Origin: Verrucomicrobiaceae bacterium
Lineage (GTDB): Bacteria > Verrucomicrobiota > Verrucomicrobiia > Verrucomicrobiales > Verrucomicrobiaceae
Direction: 5' to 3'
DNA: 58,147 bases
Assembly (NCBI GenBank): GCA_016795465.1
Contig: JAEUHK010000129.1
Coordinates: 1 to 58,147 of the forward strand
Below are positions 26,584 to 33,385 of this stretch, piece after piece. Position 1 is the stretch's first letter, and every line of letters starts with the position of its first letter. The notes under the pieces are model-generated. The model was not told the DNA's origin and ran no database searches. It worked only from the letters and a program-made list of their open reading frames with translations. Position numbers and translations under genes: made by a program.

Positions 26584-26672
26584 AGCGCCAAAGGCACGTT
26601 CCATCCCAGCCTGGGCCAACGGCCCAGGAACATGGCCATACCCACACGCCGAGGGCTGAAAACCCGATCCAT
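26584..26672 (+). repeat. REP-like palindromic element, copy A
   Basis: Order of modules: GCGCCAAAGGC, CGTTCCAT, CAGCCTGGGCCAACGGCCCAGG (8-bp arms CCTGGGCC/GGCCCAGG), then CGAGGGCTGAAAACCC and a CCATGC end. The same modules recur at 26927, and in reverse order at 26724 and 27491. Copy A has diverged most at both of its end palindromes. Confidence 0.8.
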
Positions 26673-26723
26673 GCACGCCAATCGTCTCTTCCCCACGCCC
26701 GGATCGCGGAACCGACACCGTGC

Positions 26724-26823
26724 GAGCATAGGGCGGGCTTTCAGCCCTTCCCCTGATCTCGGGGCCTTTCCCGGTTCCCTGGGCCGATGGCCCAGGCTGG
26801 TATCGGTCGCGCCTTTGGCGCTG
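26724..26823 (-). repeat. REP-like palindromic element, copy B (inverted)
   Basis: Reverse orientation of copy A: GGGCGGGCTTTCAGCCCTTC, then CCTGGGCCGATGGCCCAGGCTGG, then GCGCCTTTGGCGCT. With copy A it forms a tail-to-tail pair separated by ~50 bp. Confidence 0.8.
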
Positions 26824-26926
26824 AAAGGCGATTGGGAAAGAACCATGGCCGGATGGAATGCCGCCTTGGGTGCTGGGAAGAGATGAGTCCAGAGCGTCAG
26901 AGGGCGATGGTGTCTTGGTGTCTGGA

Positions 26927-27016
26927 GCGCCAAAGGCGCGTTCCATGCCAGCCTAGGCCATAGGCCCAGGAACCTGGCAATACCCCAGGCCGAGGGCTGA
27001 AAGCCCGCCCCATGCT
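26927..27016 (+). repeat. REP-like palindromic element, copy C, flanking the transposase
   Basis: GCGCCAAAGGCGCG (perfect small palindrome), GCCTAGGCCATAGGCCCAGG, then GAGGGCTGAAAGCCCGCCCCATGC. It ends ~10 bp before the transposase stop, on the 3' side of that gene. Confidence 0.85.
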
Positions 27017-27025
27017 CACCGCGTC

Positions 27026-27480
27026 TCAATCCCACACGTGGGCCTCGTCGTAGGTCACGCCGTATTTGTTCAGGAACGCCCGATACTCCTCCTGAAACGT
27101 GCGGGTGCGGTGATGCTCCTCCTGGTTGTCGATGTAGGTCGTGACGGCCATGAGGTCTGCAGGAGCCACGGAGAAGCAGCCGTAGCCTCGTTGCCACGCG
27201 AAGTCGCTCAAGGCGGCGGATTGGGTCTTCAGCCATTTCGGGAGGACGAGGTCTTCAAGGTTTCGACGAGGTCGGCGATGGTCAGGGTGCGAGAGAGACG
27301 GATGGCGAGATGCACATGATCGGCCACGCCGCCGACGCGGTAGGCTTCACAACCCGCGTTCCGCGCCACCTTGGCCAGGTAAGCGTGCAAATGCGGGCGC
27401 AGCGGGGCGTCGAAGCGCGGGAGACGGTCCTTGGTGCTGAACACGAGATGGACAATGACGAGGCTCAGGGACTGCGGCAT
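27026..27480 (-). pseudogene. REP-associated tyrosine transposase (IS200/Y1-type), frameshifted
   Basis: The N-terminal frame (27480-27229) reads MPQSLSLVIVHLVFSTKDR and contains the HUH pair in GGVADHVHLAIRL. The C-terminal frame (from about 27232 to 27026) reads KWLKTQSAALSDFAWQRGYG, with the catalytic Tyr region followed by YIDNQEEHHRTRTFQEEY. Together these make a full ~150-residue Y1 transposase of the RAYT group, but a shift by one base near 27233, in the run TCCTCCCGAAATGG, separates them. It is either a recent pseudogene or, less likely, a recoding site. It sits between inverted REP copies C and D, the usual arrangement for a RAYT and its substrates. Confidence 0.85.
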
Positions 27481-27490
27481 GGCGGCAAGA

Positions 27491-27581
27491 GCATGGGGCG
27501 GGCTTTCAGCCCTTCATCTGGTTTTTTGCGCCATGTCCTGGGCCGTTGGCCCAGGCTGGTATAGTTCGCGCCTTTGGCGCT
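27491..27581 (-). repeat. REP-like palindromic element, copy D (inverted), flanking the transposase
   Basis: GCATGGGGCGGGCTTTCAGC, then CCTGGGCCGTTGGCCCAGGCTGG, then GCGCCTTTGGCGCT. It starts ~10 bp upstream of the transposase start and is an inverted copy of C, so the gene is bracketed symmetrically. Confidence 0.85.
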
Positions 27582-27641
27582 CAGACATCCCGAAAGCAGT
27601 TGTTGCAAAGCAGGAGCTGCACTGAGAGAAATTGAACGGGC

Positions 27642-28103
27642 ATGAACTGGTTCAAACGATTCAAAAAGCAGCCGCCAGAATTCACGTTCGATCATCCTAT
27701 TGGTTTGCAAATCTGTCGCCATTTGGCCGAGACAGAGGCAGCAGCAATTGATGGGGTAATCAGGCGCGACATGGAAACTGGCTATGTCTGGTATGTCATT
27801 CCGAGCACGCTTTGTGGAAAAGAGTGGGTTTCGATGAGCCTTTGCTTTCAGCGATCAAATCTCGATTCTCTATCCGTTGCCGTGATAGACGATATGCCTG
27901 GCCAAGAGTCCAAAGAGTGGACGGAGGACAAGGAGCGGCTCCGCACAAAAAGAACTTCAGCATGGCTTTCCGCCTTGGGCTATCCGCCAGGAAGTTACAC
28001 CTGGGGAGAGATTTGGTGTGAGTATGATCCGAGGAGTGCCTCTGGCGGAGGTGGTGTCCGATTCAACTCACCAACGGCAGCAGCTTCCCAAGCAGCTCGC
28101 TGA
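27642..28103 (+). CDS. Hypothetical protein
   Basis: 153 residues, not recognised. Starts MNWFKRFKKQPPEFTFDHPI and reads as a soluble alpha/beta protein with several Trp residues (GYVWYVIPS, KEWVSMSLCFQRSNL, SYTWGEIWCEYDPRS). No signal peptide or membrane helix. Base composition is more AT-rich than its neighbours, and it lies directly after the REP/transposase block, which may hint at acquisition. Its last 41 bp overlap the 3' end of the convergent glyS gene, so the final Gly/Ala/Ser-rich residues may not be conserved. Confidence 0.55.
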   Translation: MNWFKRFKKQPPEFTFDHPIGLQICRHLAETEAAAIDGVIRRDMETGYVWYVIPSTLCGKEWVSMSLCFQRSNLDSLSVAVIDDMPGQESKEWTEDKERLRTKRTSAWLSALGYPPGSYTWGEIWCEYDPRSASGGGGVRFNSPTAAASQAAR

Positions 28104-29841
28104 TTTTCACGCGTTCCTGCTCGCCGCTGTCGCGGTGGCGGAGGGTGACGGTGTCTTGGAGTTCGGGGCCTTTTTCGCCGCAGGTTTCGAAATCGATGGT
28201 GACGCCAAAGGGCGTGCCGACTTCGTCCTGGCGGGCGTAGCGGCGGCCGATGCTGGCGGTTTCGTCGTAGAAGCAGTTCAGGTGCTTCTTCAGCAGCGCA
28301 TAGACCTCGCGGGCCTTGGCGACGAGCTCGGGCTTGTTCTTCAGCAGCGGGAAGACGCCGACTTTGATCGGGGCGACACGCGGATGCAGGCGCAGGACGG
28401 TGATGACTTCCTTTTTGCCCTTCTCATCGACCTTTTCGGTCTCGCTGAAGGCCTTGGCGATGACGGCGAGTGCCATGCGGTCGAGACCGGCGGAGGGTTC
28501 GATGACGTGCGGGACGTAGCTGCCTTTGAAGAGACGCTCGAACCACGCGCGCACGGCGGCTTCGGGCATCGGCTCGCCCTTGGTCTTCGCGGCTTCGGCG
28601 GCGAGGCGTTTCTGGATGAGGGCTTCCTTCTGCTCGTCGGTGAGCTTGGCGGCGGCAGTTTTGAGTTCTTCGTCGAAGATCTCCTGGGACTTGGTGCTGG
28701 CGGTCTGGTGCGCGGACAAATCGAAGTCGCCACGCGCGGCGATGCCTTCGAGTTCCTCGGTGCCGAAGGGGAACTCGCAGAGGATGTCCACGCAGGCGCG
28801 GGCGTAGTGGGCGAGGTCGGCGGGCGTTTGCCAGTAGTATTCGAGCACGTCGCCGAGGCCGATGCCTTGGTAGAACTTCGTGCGCTGATCGACCCAGTAG
28901 CGGTGCCACATCTCCCAGCCCCAATTCGGCTGCGGTTCGCTCAAATCGGCGCCTTCATGCCACTTCGCGACCTCGCCGCTGATGATCTCGACGGCTTCGT
29001 CGGGCTTGATGAAGAACTCGAGCTCCATTTGCTCGAACTCGCGGCTGCGGAAGGTGAAATTCTTCGGCGTGACCTCGTTGCGGAAAGCCTTGCCGATCTG
29101 GCCGATGCCAAAGGGCACTTTCACGCGGCTGGAGTCGAAGACGTTCTTGAACTGCGCGAAGATGGCCTGCGCGGTTTCCGGGCGCAGGTAGGTCACGTCG
29201 TCCTCGGTCGCGGTGGGGCCGAGGTAGGTCTTGAGCATGAGATTGAAGGGGCGGGCCTCGCCGAGCATGCCGCCGGTCTCGGGATGGAAATCGACGCTGC
29301 CATTCACGGCGTCGATTTTCTCCTCGCCGAGCAATTCGATCTCCTCGGGCTTGCCGGCGGCTTCACCGGCGTTTTGCGCGATGAGGGCACGGATGCGTTT
29401 GCGGAAGCTCTCGATGTGCTCGCCATTTTTCAGCAAGGCGGAGATGGCGCGGTCCCAGCGCCAGCCGTTCGGGGCCTTGGCACCGCTGTATTTCATGACG
29501 ACGCCGTCCTGCGGCTCGACGTGGTCGGCGCGGACGCGTTTGTTCGTCAGCGAGCACTCGCGCATGAGGTCGGCGAAGGTATCGACGTGGCCGCTGGCCT
29601 TCCAGATGGCGGGATTCATGAGGATGCTGGCATCGAGGCCGAGCACGTCCTCGCGTTCGCGGGTCATGGTGTTCCACCAGGCGGTGCGCAGGTTGCGCTT
29701 CAGCTCCGCGCCGAGCGGACCGTAGTCCCACACGCCGCCGCAGCCGCCGTAGATTTCGCTGCTTTGATAGATGAAGCCGCGGCGCTTGCAGAGGGAGACG
29801 ATTTTCTCCATTTGAGCGAGGGAGGACTTGGCGTCGGACAT
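28063..29841 (-). CDS. glyS: Glycyl-tRNA synthetase (dimeric type)
   Basis: 592 residues from the ATG at 29841 (MSDAKSSLAQMEKIVSLCKR). Class II motifs: motif 1 region GFIYQSSEIYGGCGGVWDYGPLG, motif 2 with FRNEVTPKNFTFRSREFEQMELEFF, and motif 3 EPSAGLDRMALAVI. LRPETAQAIFAQFKNV is also present. The C-terminal anticodon-binding domain is RLHPRVAPIKVGVFPLL through FETCGEKGPELQDTVTLRHRDSGEQ. This is the alpha-2 (eukaryote/archaea-like) GlyRS, not the E. coli alpha2-beta2 type. The open frame continues to 30171 but the extension is Pro/Arg-rich and not family-like. It charges tRNA-Gly in the cytoplasm. Confidence 0.96.
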   Translation of the reverse strand: MSDAKSSLAQMEKIVSLCKRRGFIYQSSEIYGGCGGVWDYGPLGAELKRNLRTAWWNTMTREREDVLGLDASILMNPAIWKASGHVDTFADLMRECSLTNKRVRADHVEPQDGVVMKYSGAKAPNGWRWDRAISALLKNGEHIESFRKRIRALIAQNAGEAAGKPEEIELLGEEKIDAVNGSVDFHPETGGMLGEARPFNLMLKTYLGPTATEDDVTYLRPETAQAIFAQFKNVFDSSRVKVPFGIGQIGKAFRNEVTPKNFTFRSREFEQMELEFFIKPDEAVEIISGEVAKWHEGADLSEPQPNWGWEMWHRYWVDQRTKFYQGIGLGDVLEYYWQTPADLAHYARACVDILCEFPFGTEELEGIAARGDFDLSAHQTASTKSQEIFDEELKTAAAKLTDEQKEALIQKRLAAEAAKTKGEPMPEAAVRAWFERLFKGSYVPHVIEPSAGLDRMALAVIAKAFSETEKVDEKGKKEVITVLRLHPRVAPIKVGVFPLLKNKPELVAKAREVYALLKKHLNCFYDETASIGRRYARQDEVGTPFGVTIDFETCGEKGPELQDTVTLRHRDSGEQERVKISELLGKLLPLVS

Positions 29842-30002
29842 GGTAGGTAGATGTGGGATGAAGGTTTGCCGAAGGGCTGGAGTGCTCCCGGCGAGAGGGG
29901 CGCGAAGGGAGCACCTCGGGGGCAGGGGAGCAAGCGGGGATTCAGCGGGAGGGGAGTAATGGAGTGGTGGAGTTTTGGTTGGCCCAGTCCTCCGGCACTC
30001 CA

Positions 30003-30362
30003 TCACAGCGCGAGGCCAAAACGCCCGGCGATGGTCTTCAGCACCGCAAACAGCACGATTGTGAGCACCGCGGAGCCACCGACGGCACCATAGAAGCCCC
30101 AGGCACGCTGCATGGCAGGGAAAAGAAGGAACATCGGCAGCGTGGGCAGCACATACCAAAAGATGTACCACATGTGATCCGCGGTCTTTTGATCGCGTGT
30201 GGCCGGATCGCTCTCATAATAGACCCAGAAGAGGGTGATGATAGAGACGAAGGGCAGGGCGGCGATCAAGGCTCCCGCTTTGTCACTGCGCTTCACCGTC
30301 TCGCTGACAAGAGTGATGATGAGAGCGCTGAGCAGATACTTGATAATGAGCTTGGTGGTCAT
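30003..30362 (-). CDS. DUF3147-family small membrane protein
   Basis: 119 residues with four hydrophobic segments: IIKYLLSALIITLVSETV, AGALIAALPFVSIITLFWVYY, WYIFWYVLPTLPMFLLFPAM and GAVGGSAVLTIVLFAVLKTI. The KRSDKAGALIAALPFVSII loop matches the DUF3147 pattern. Function is not established for the family. It is transcribed towards glyS with ~160 bp between them, and its start faces the candidate replication origin upstream of dnaA. Confidence 0.8.
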   Translation of the reverse strand: MTTKLIIKYLLSALIITLVSETVKRSDKAGALIAALPFVSIITLFWVYYESDPATRDQKTADHMWYIFWYVLPTLPMFLLFPAMQRAWGFYGAVGGSAVLTIVLFAVLKTIAGRFGLAL

Positions 30363-30716
30363 GCAGCAGGTGAAAACGGCTCATTATCAATGGCTTTCGC
30401 AACATCATCATGAGAAGCAGCTTTGATGCCATCGTGAACTTATGCCCGTATGTGCGCAGGCTATTCACAAGTCATGCACAAGCGCATTCACAAGGTGGGC
30501 GCAAACTCTTTTAAAATGTTTCATCCGCTTGCTAAAATAATTTCAAATTTTTCGGCAGTAAATGGTTGTCTCGCCGAATGGTTTCGACATACAAAGCGCC
30601 CCGTTCCAAAAACTTCTTCATGTGTCTCATCCACACACGATCTGAAGACTTCCCGATCCCTTTCACCCCCAATCACTCACTGACCCCTCCCACGCGCCGG
30701 AGCACCCAACAACAAC
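30363..30716. other. Candidate replication origin / dnaA control region
   Basis: A 354-bp AT-rich, gene-free stretch upstream of dnaA. Matches to the DnaA box (TTATCCACA) are CTATTCACA (30461-30469), TCATGCACA (30472-30480) and GCATTCACA (30484-30492), spaced 11 and 12 bp (about one helical turn), plus TCATCCACA (30627-30635, 8 of 9). Between them is an AT-rich stretch (about 30509-30553: TTTTAAAATGTTTC, CTAAAATAATTTCAAATTTT) suitable as an unwinding element. It could be oriC or only the dnaA autoregulatory region. Confidence 0.5.
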
Positions 30717-32150
30717 ATGGAGATCCCGAATGAAAGTCACTCTCAAGCCCCGCAGTCGTCCGATGCCGCCCCCGTTTCTGATTTGTTCACGCTGACGCCC
30801 ACCTTGTGGGATCGTGTGTGCGAGGTGCTTCTCCTGCGTCTGGGCAGTGATAATTTCCAGCGCTGCTTCAGCGGCACCAGCGGTCGCATGGCGGACGGTG
30901 GTCGCTTCGTGGTGACCGTGCCAAATCCGATTCATCAACTGTGGATTGAGAGCAATTACCTCGGTGCCGTGTCTGATGCCGTGGTGCAGATCACGGGTGA
31001 GCCGGCGATGATTGAGTTCGCGATTGCTTCGGAGCCTGCTTCTCCTGTCACGCAAGCCGCGGTGCCGCACATCAAAGCCGCACGTGTCTCCGCTCCGGAA
31101 CCTTCGCCGATCCGCAGCTTCGCGGAGGCCGGCCTGAACGCGAAGTTCAATTTCGACAGCTATGTCAGCGGCACCAACACCAGCTACTCGGTGGCTGTGG
31201 CACGTGCGGTGGCTGAAAAGCCCGGTCGCATCTACAACCCGCTCTTCTTCCACGGTGCCACCGGTCTCGGAAAGACGCATCTTCTTCAAGCCATCGGCCA
31301 GGAAGTGCTGGCACGGAAGCGTAACGCCATCGTGCGCTATGTGACGAGCGAGCAATTCACGAACGAGTTCGTCGATTCCATCAAGAAACAGACCTTCACC
31401 CAGTTCCGTCAAAAGTATCGGAAGGTCGATGTGCTCCTGATCGATGATGTGCACTTCTTTGAAGGCAAAGACAGCACGCAGGAGGAGTTCTTCCACACCT
31501 TCAACGAGCTCTTCAATAACGCCCGGCAGATCGTGCTGGCCAGCGACCGGCCGCCGAGCGAGATCAAGAACCTCGAAAGCCGCCTCGTGTCCCGTTTTGA
31601 ATGGGGACTCACCACGCAGATCCAAGTGCCGGACTTCGAGACCCGCATGGCCATCCTGCGCCGCAAACAGAGCGACTTCAATGTTTCCTTGGATGGCTGG
31701 CTGCTGGAGTTCATGGCGCAGCGCATCCGCTCCAACGTGCGAAAGCTCGAAGGCGCCCTCATGCGGGTGGCCGCTCACGTCTCGCTCGAAGGCCCGGTGC
31801 AGACCGAATCGGCTCTCGCCACCCTCCTTCACGATGTGATCGAGGACGACGCGGCCAAGCAGATCACCGTGGACCGCGTGCAGCGCATCGTGGCGACACA
31901 TTACGACCTCCGTGTGAGCGATCTCACCGGTCCGCGCCGGCCCAAAAACATCGCCGAAGGCCGCCAAGTGGCCATGTACCTCGTCCGCACGCTGACGAAG
32001 CTGCCGCTCATTCAGATCGGCGAGGAGTTCGGCGGTCGTGACCACGGCACGGTTATCCATGCGTGCAAGGTGGTGACGAACCAGATTCACAATTCGCAGG
32101 ATTTCCGCCGCATGGTGGACACCCTGGCGGTGAAGATCCGCGAAAGCTGA
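30717..32150 (+). CDS. dnaA: Chromosomal replication initiator DnaA
   Basis: 477 residues. Domain I at the N-terminus (LWDRVCEVLLLRLGSDNFQRCF), a linker, then the AAA+ domain: NAKFNFDSYVSGTNTSYSVA, Walker A GATGLGKTHLLQA (~182), Walker B VDVLLIDDVHFFEGK, and sensor regions LASDRPPSEI and LESRLVSRFEWG. Domain IV carries the DnaA signature with GEEFGGRDHGTVIHACKVV. It binds DnaA boxes, opens oriC and loads helicase. The start is the ATG at 30717, with a CGGAG about 14 bp upstream. The next gene is hisC, not dnaN, so the classic dnaA-dnaN-recF order is absent here. Confidence 0.98.
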   Translation: MEIPNESHSQAPQSSDAAPVSDLFTLTPTLWDRVCEVLLLRLGSDNFQRCFSGTSGRMADGGRFVVTVPNPIHQLWIESNYLGAVSDAVVQITGEPAMIEFAIASEPASPVTQAAVPHIKAARVSAPEPSPIRSFAEAGLNAKFNFDSYVSGTNTSYSVAVARAVAEKPGRIYNPLFFHGATGLGKTHLLQAIGQEVLARKRNAIVRYVTSEQFTNEFVDSIKKQTFTQFRQKYRKVDVLLIDDVHFFEGKDSTQEEFFHTFNELFNNARQIVLASDRPPSEIKNLESRLVSRFEWGLTTQIQVPDFETRMAILRRKQSDFNVSLDGWLLEFMAQRIRSNVRKLEGALMRVAAHVSLEGPVQTESALATLLHDVIEDDAAKQITVDRVQRIVATHYDLRVSDLTGPRRPKNIAEGRQVAMYLVRTLTKLPLIQIGEEFGGRDHGTVIHACKVVTNQIHNSQDFRRMVDTLAVKIRES

Positions 32151-32208
32151 TCAAAGGCGTCCAGAAACTTGCCACGGGCCGCATTCCGTTCATAGGAGGC
32201 GGCCCGCC

Positions 32209-33303
32209 ATGTCCATCTGGAACTACGCCAACCCCCAGCTCAAAGATCTCGTCGCCTACGAACCCGGAAAACCCATCGAGGACGTCGCCCGCGAGCGCGG
32301 CCTGAGGCCGGAGGACATCATCAAACTCGCCTCGAACGAGAATCCGCTCGGCCCATCGCCGAAGGCCGTCGAGGCCATGAAAAAGGCCGTCGAAGAGGTT
32401 CACATCTATCCAGACGGCGCCTCGTGGAAGCTGCGCAACGCTCTCGCTGAGAAATTTGGCCTCGAAATGGGCAATTTCATCATGGGCTGTGGTTCGAACG
32501 AGGTGATCGAGTTCATCGGCCACGCCTTCCTGAAGCCTGGTGACAACATCATCACCGCCGAGCACGCCTTCCTCGTCTATAAACTGATGGCGAAGGTCTT
32601 CGGGGCCGACACCATCGAGGTGCCTGACCCCGGCTACGTGCACGATCTCGACGCCATGGCCGCTGCGATCACGCCGCAAACGAAGGAAGTCTTCATCGCC
32701 AACCCGAACAACCCCACCGGCACGCTCGTCACGCAGGAGCAGATCGACCGTTTTATGGACAAAGTGCCGGAGCATGTCGTCGTGGTGTTCGACGAGGCCT
32801 ATTATGAGTTCCTCGACAATCCGCCTGACACGCTCAAATACGTCCGCCAAGGCCGCAATGTGGTCGTGCTGCGCACCTTCTCGAAGATCCAGGGCCTCGC
32901 TGGCACACGCGTGGGCTACGGCATCGCGAACAAGGAGCTCATTGATGTGCTGCAGCGCACGCGTCAGCCCTTCAACCTCAATTCCATTGCCCAGGCGGGC
33001 GCTCTTGCCGGGTTGCTCGACGAGGAGCATCAGGCGAAGACCAAGCGGATCACCGATGAGGGCCGCGACTACCTGCAGAAGCAGTTTGGTGAGATGGGCC
33101 TCGAATACATCCCGAGCTACGCGAACTTTGTGCTCGTGAAGGTCGGTGATGGCAACGCGGTCTTCAAAGCCATGATGGACAATGGCGTCATCGTCCGCGC
33201 CATGGCCGCCTACAAGCTGCCCGAATGGGTGCGTATCAGCATCGGCACCATGCCGCAAAACGAACGCTGCATCGAGGTGCTGAAGCAGGTGCTCGGCAAG
33301 TAA
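32209..33303 (+). CDS. hisC: Histidinol-phosphate aminotransferase
   Basis: 364 residues, a fold-type I PLP enzyme of histidine synthesis (imidazole-acetol phosphate + Glu). Motifs: IKLASNENPLGPSPKA, PLP-contact residues in FIANPNNPTGTLV and VVVFDEAYYEF, the Schiff-base Lys in LRTFSKIQGLAGTRVGYGIA, and the phosphate-binding Arg in EWVRISIGTMPQNERCI. A strong Shine-Dalgarno AGGAGG (32194-32199) precedes the ATG. It lies alone, 58 bp after dnaA, not in a his operon; some HisC-like enzymes also transaminate aromatic amino acids. Confidence 0.92.
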   Translation: MSIWNYANPQLKDLVAYEPGKPIEDVARERGLRPEDIIKLASNENPLGPSPKAVEAMKKAVEEVHIYPDGASWKLRNALAEKFGLEMGNFIMGCGSNEVIEFIGHAFLKPGDNIITAEHAFLVYKLMAKVFGADTIEVPDPGYVHDLDAMAAAITPQTKEVFIANPNNPTGTLVTQEQIDRFMDKVPEHVVVVFDEAYYEFLDNPPDTLKYVRQGRNVVVLRTFSKIQGLAGTRVGYGIANKELIDVLQRTRQPFNLNSIAQAGALAGLLDEEHQAKTKRITDEGRDYLQKQFGEMGLEYIPSYANFVLVKVGDGNAVFKAMMDNGVIVRAMAAYKLPEWVRISIGTMPQNERCIEVLKQVLGK

Positions 33304-33385
33304 GTTCCAACCCGCCCGGGACACGACGAAGGTTCATCGCAGCTCGCGGAAGAACCTCGCCGCTCCGGCGTTGTTGGAGCTGATC

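Noticed and set aside
26355..27236. Several 90-240-codon frames on both strands over the REP-like region
   Set aside because: They are translations of the palindromic repeats, with Pro/Arg/Gly-rich sequence and no family resemblance.
28018..29850. A 610-codon plus-strand frame opposite glyS
   Set aside because: A shadow; the minus frame carries all class II synthetase motifs.
29842..30171. N-terminal extension of glyS by 110 codons
   Set aside because: Composition is Pro/Arg/Cys-rich, overlaps the DUF3147 gene, and the family start MSDAKSSLAQ at 29841 is convincing.
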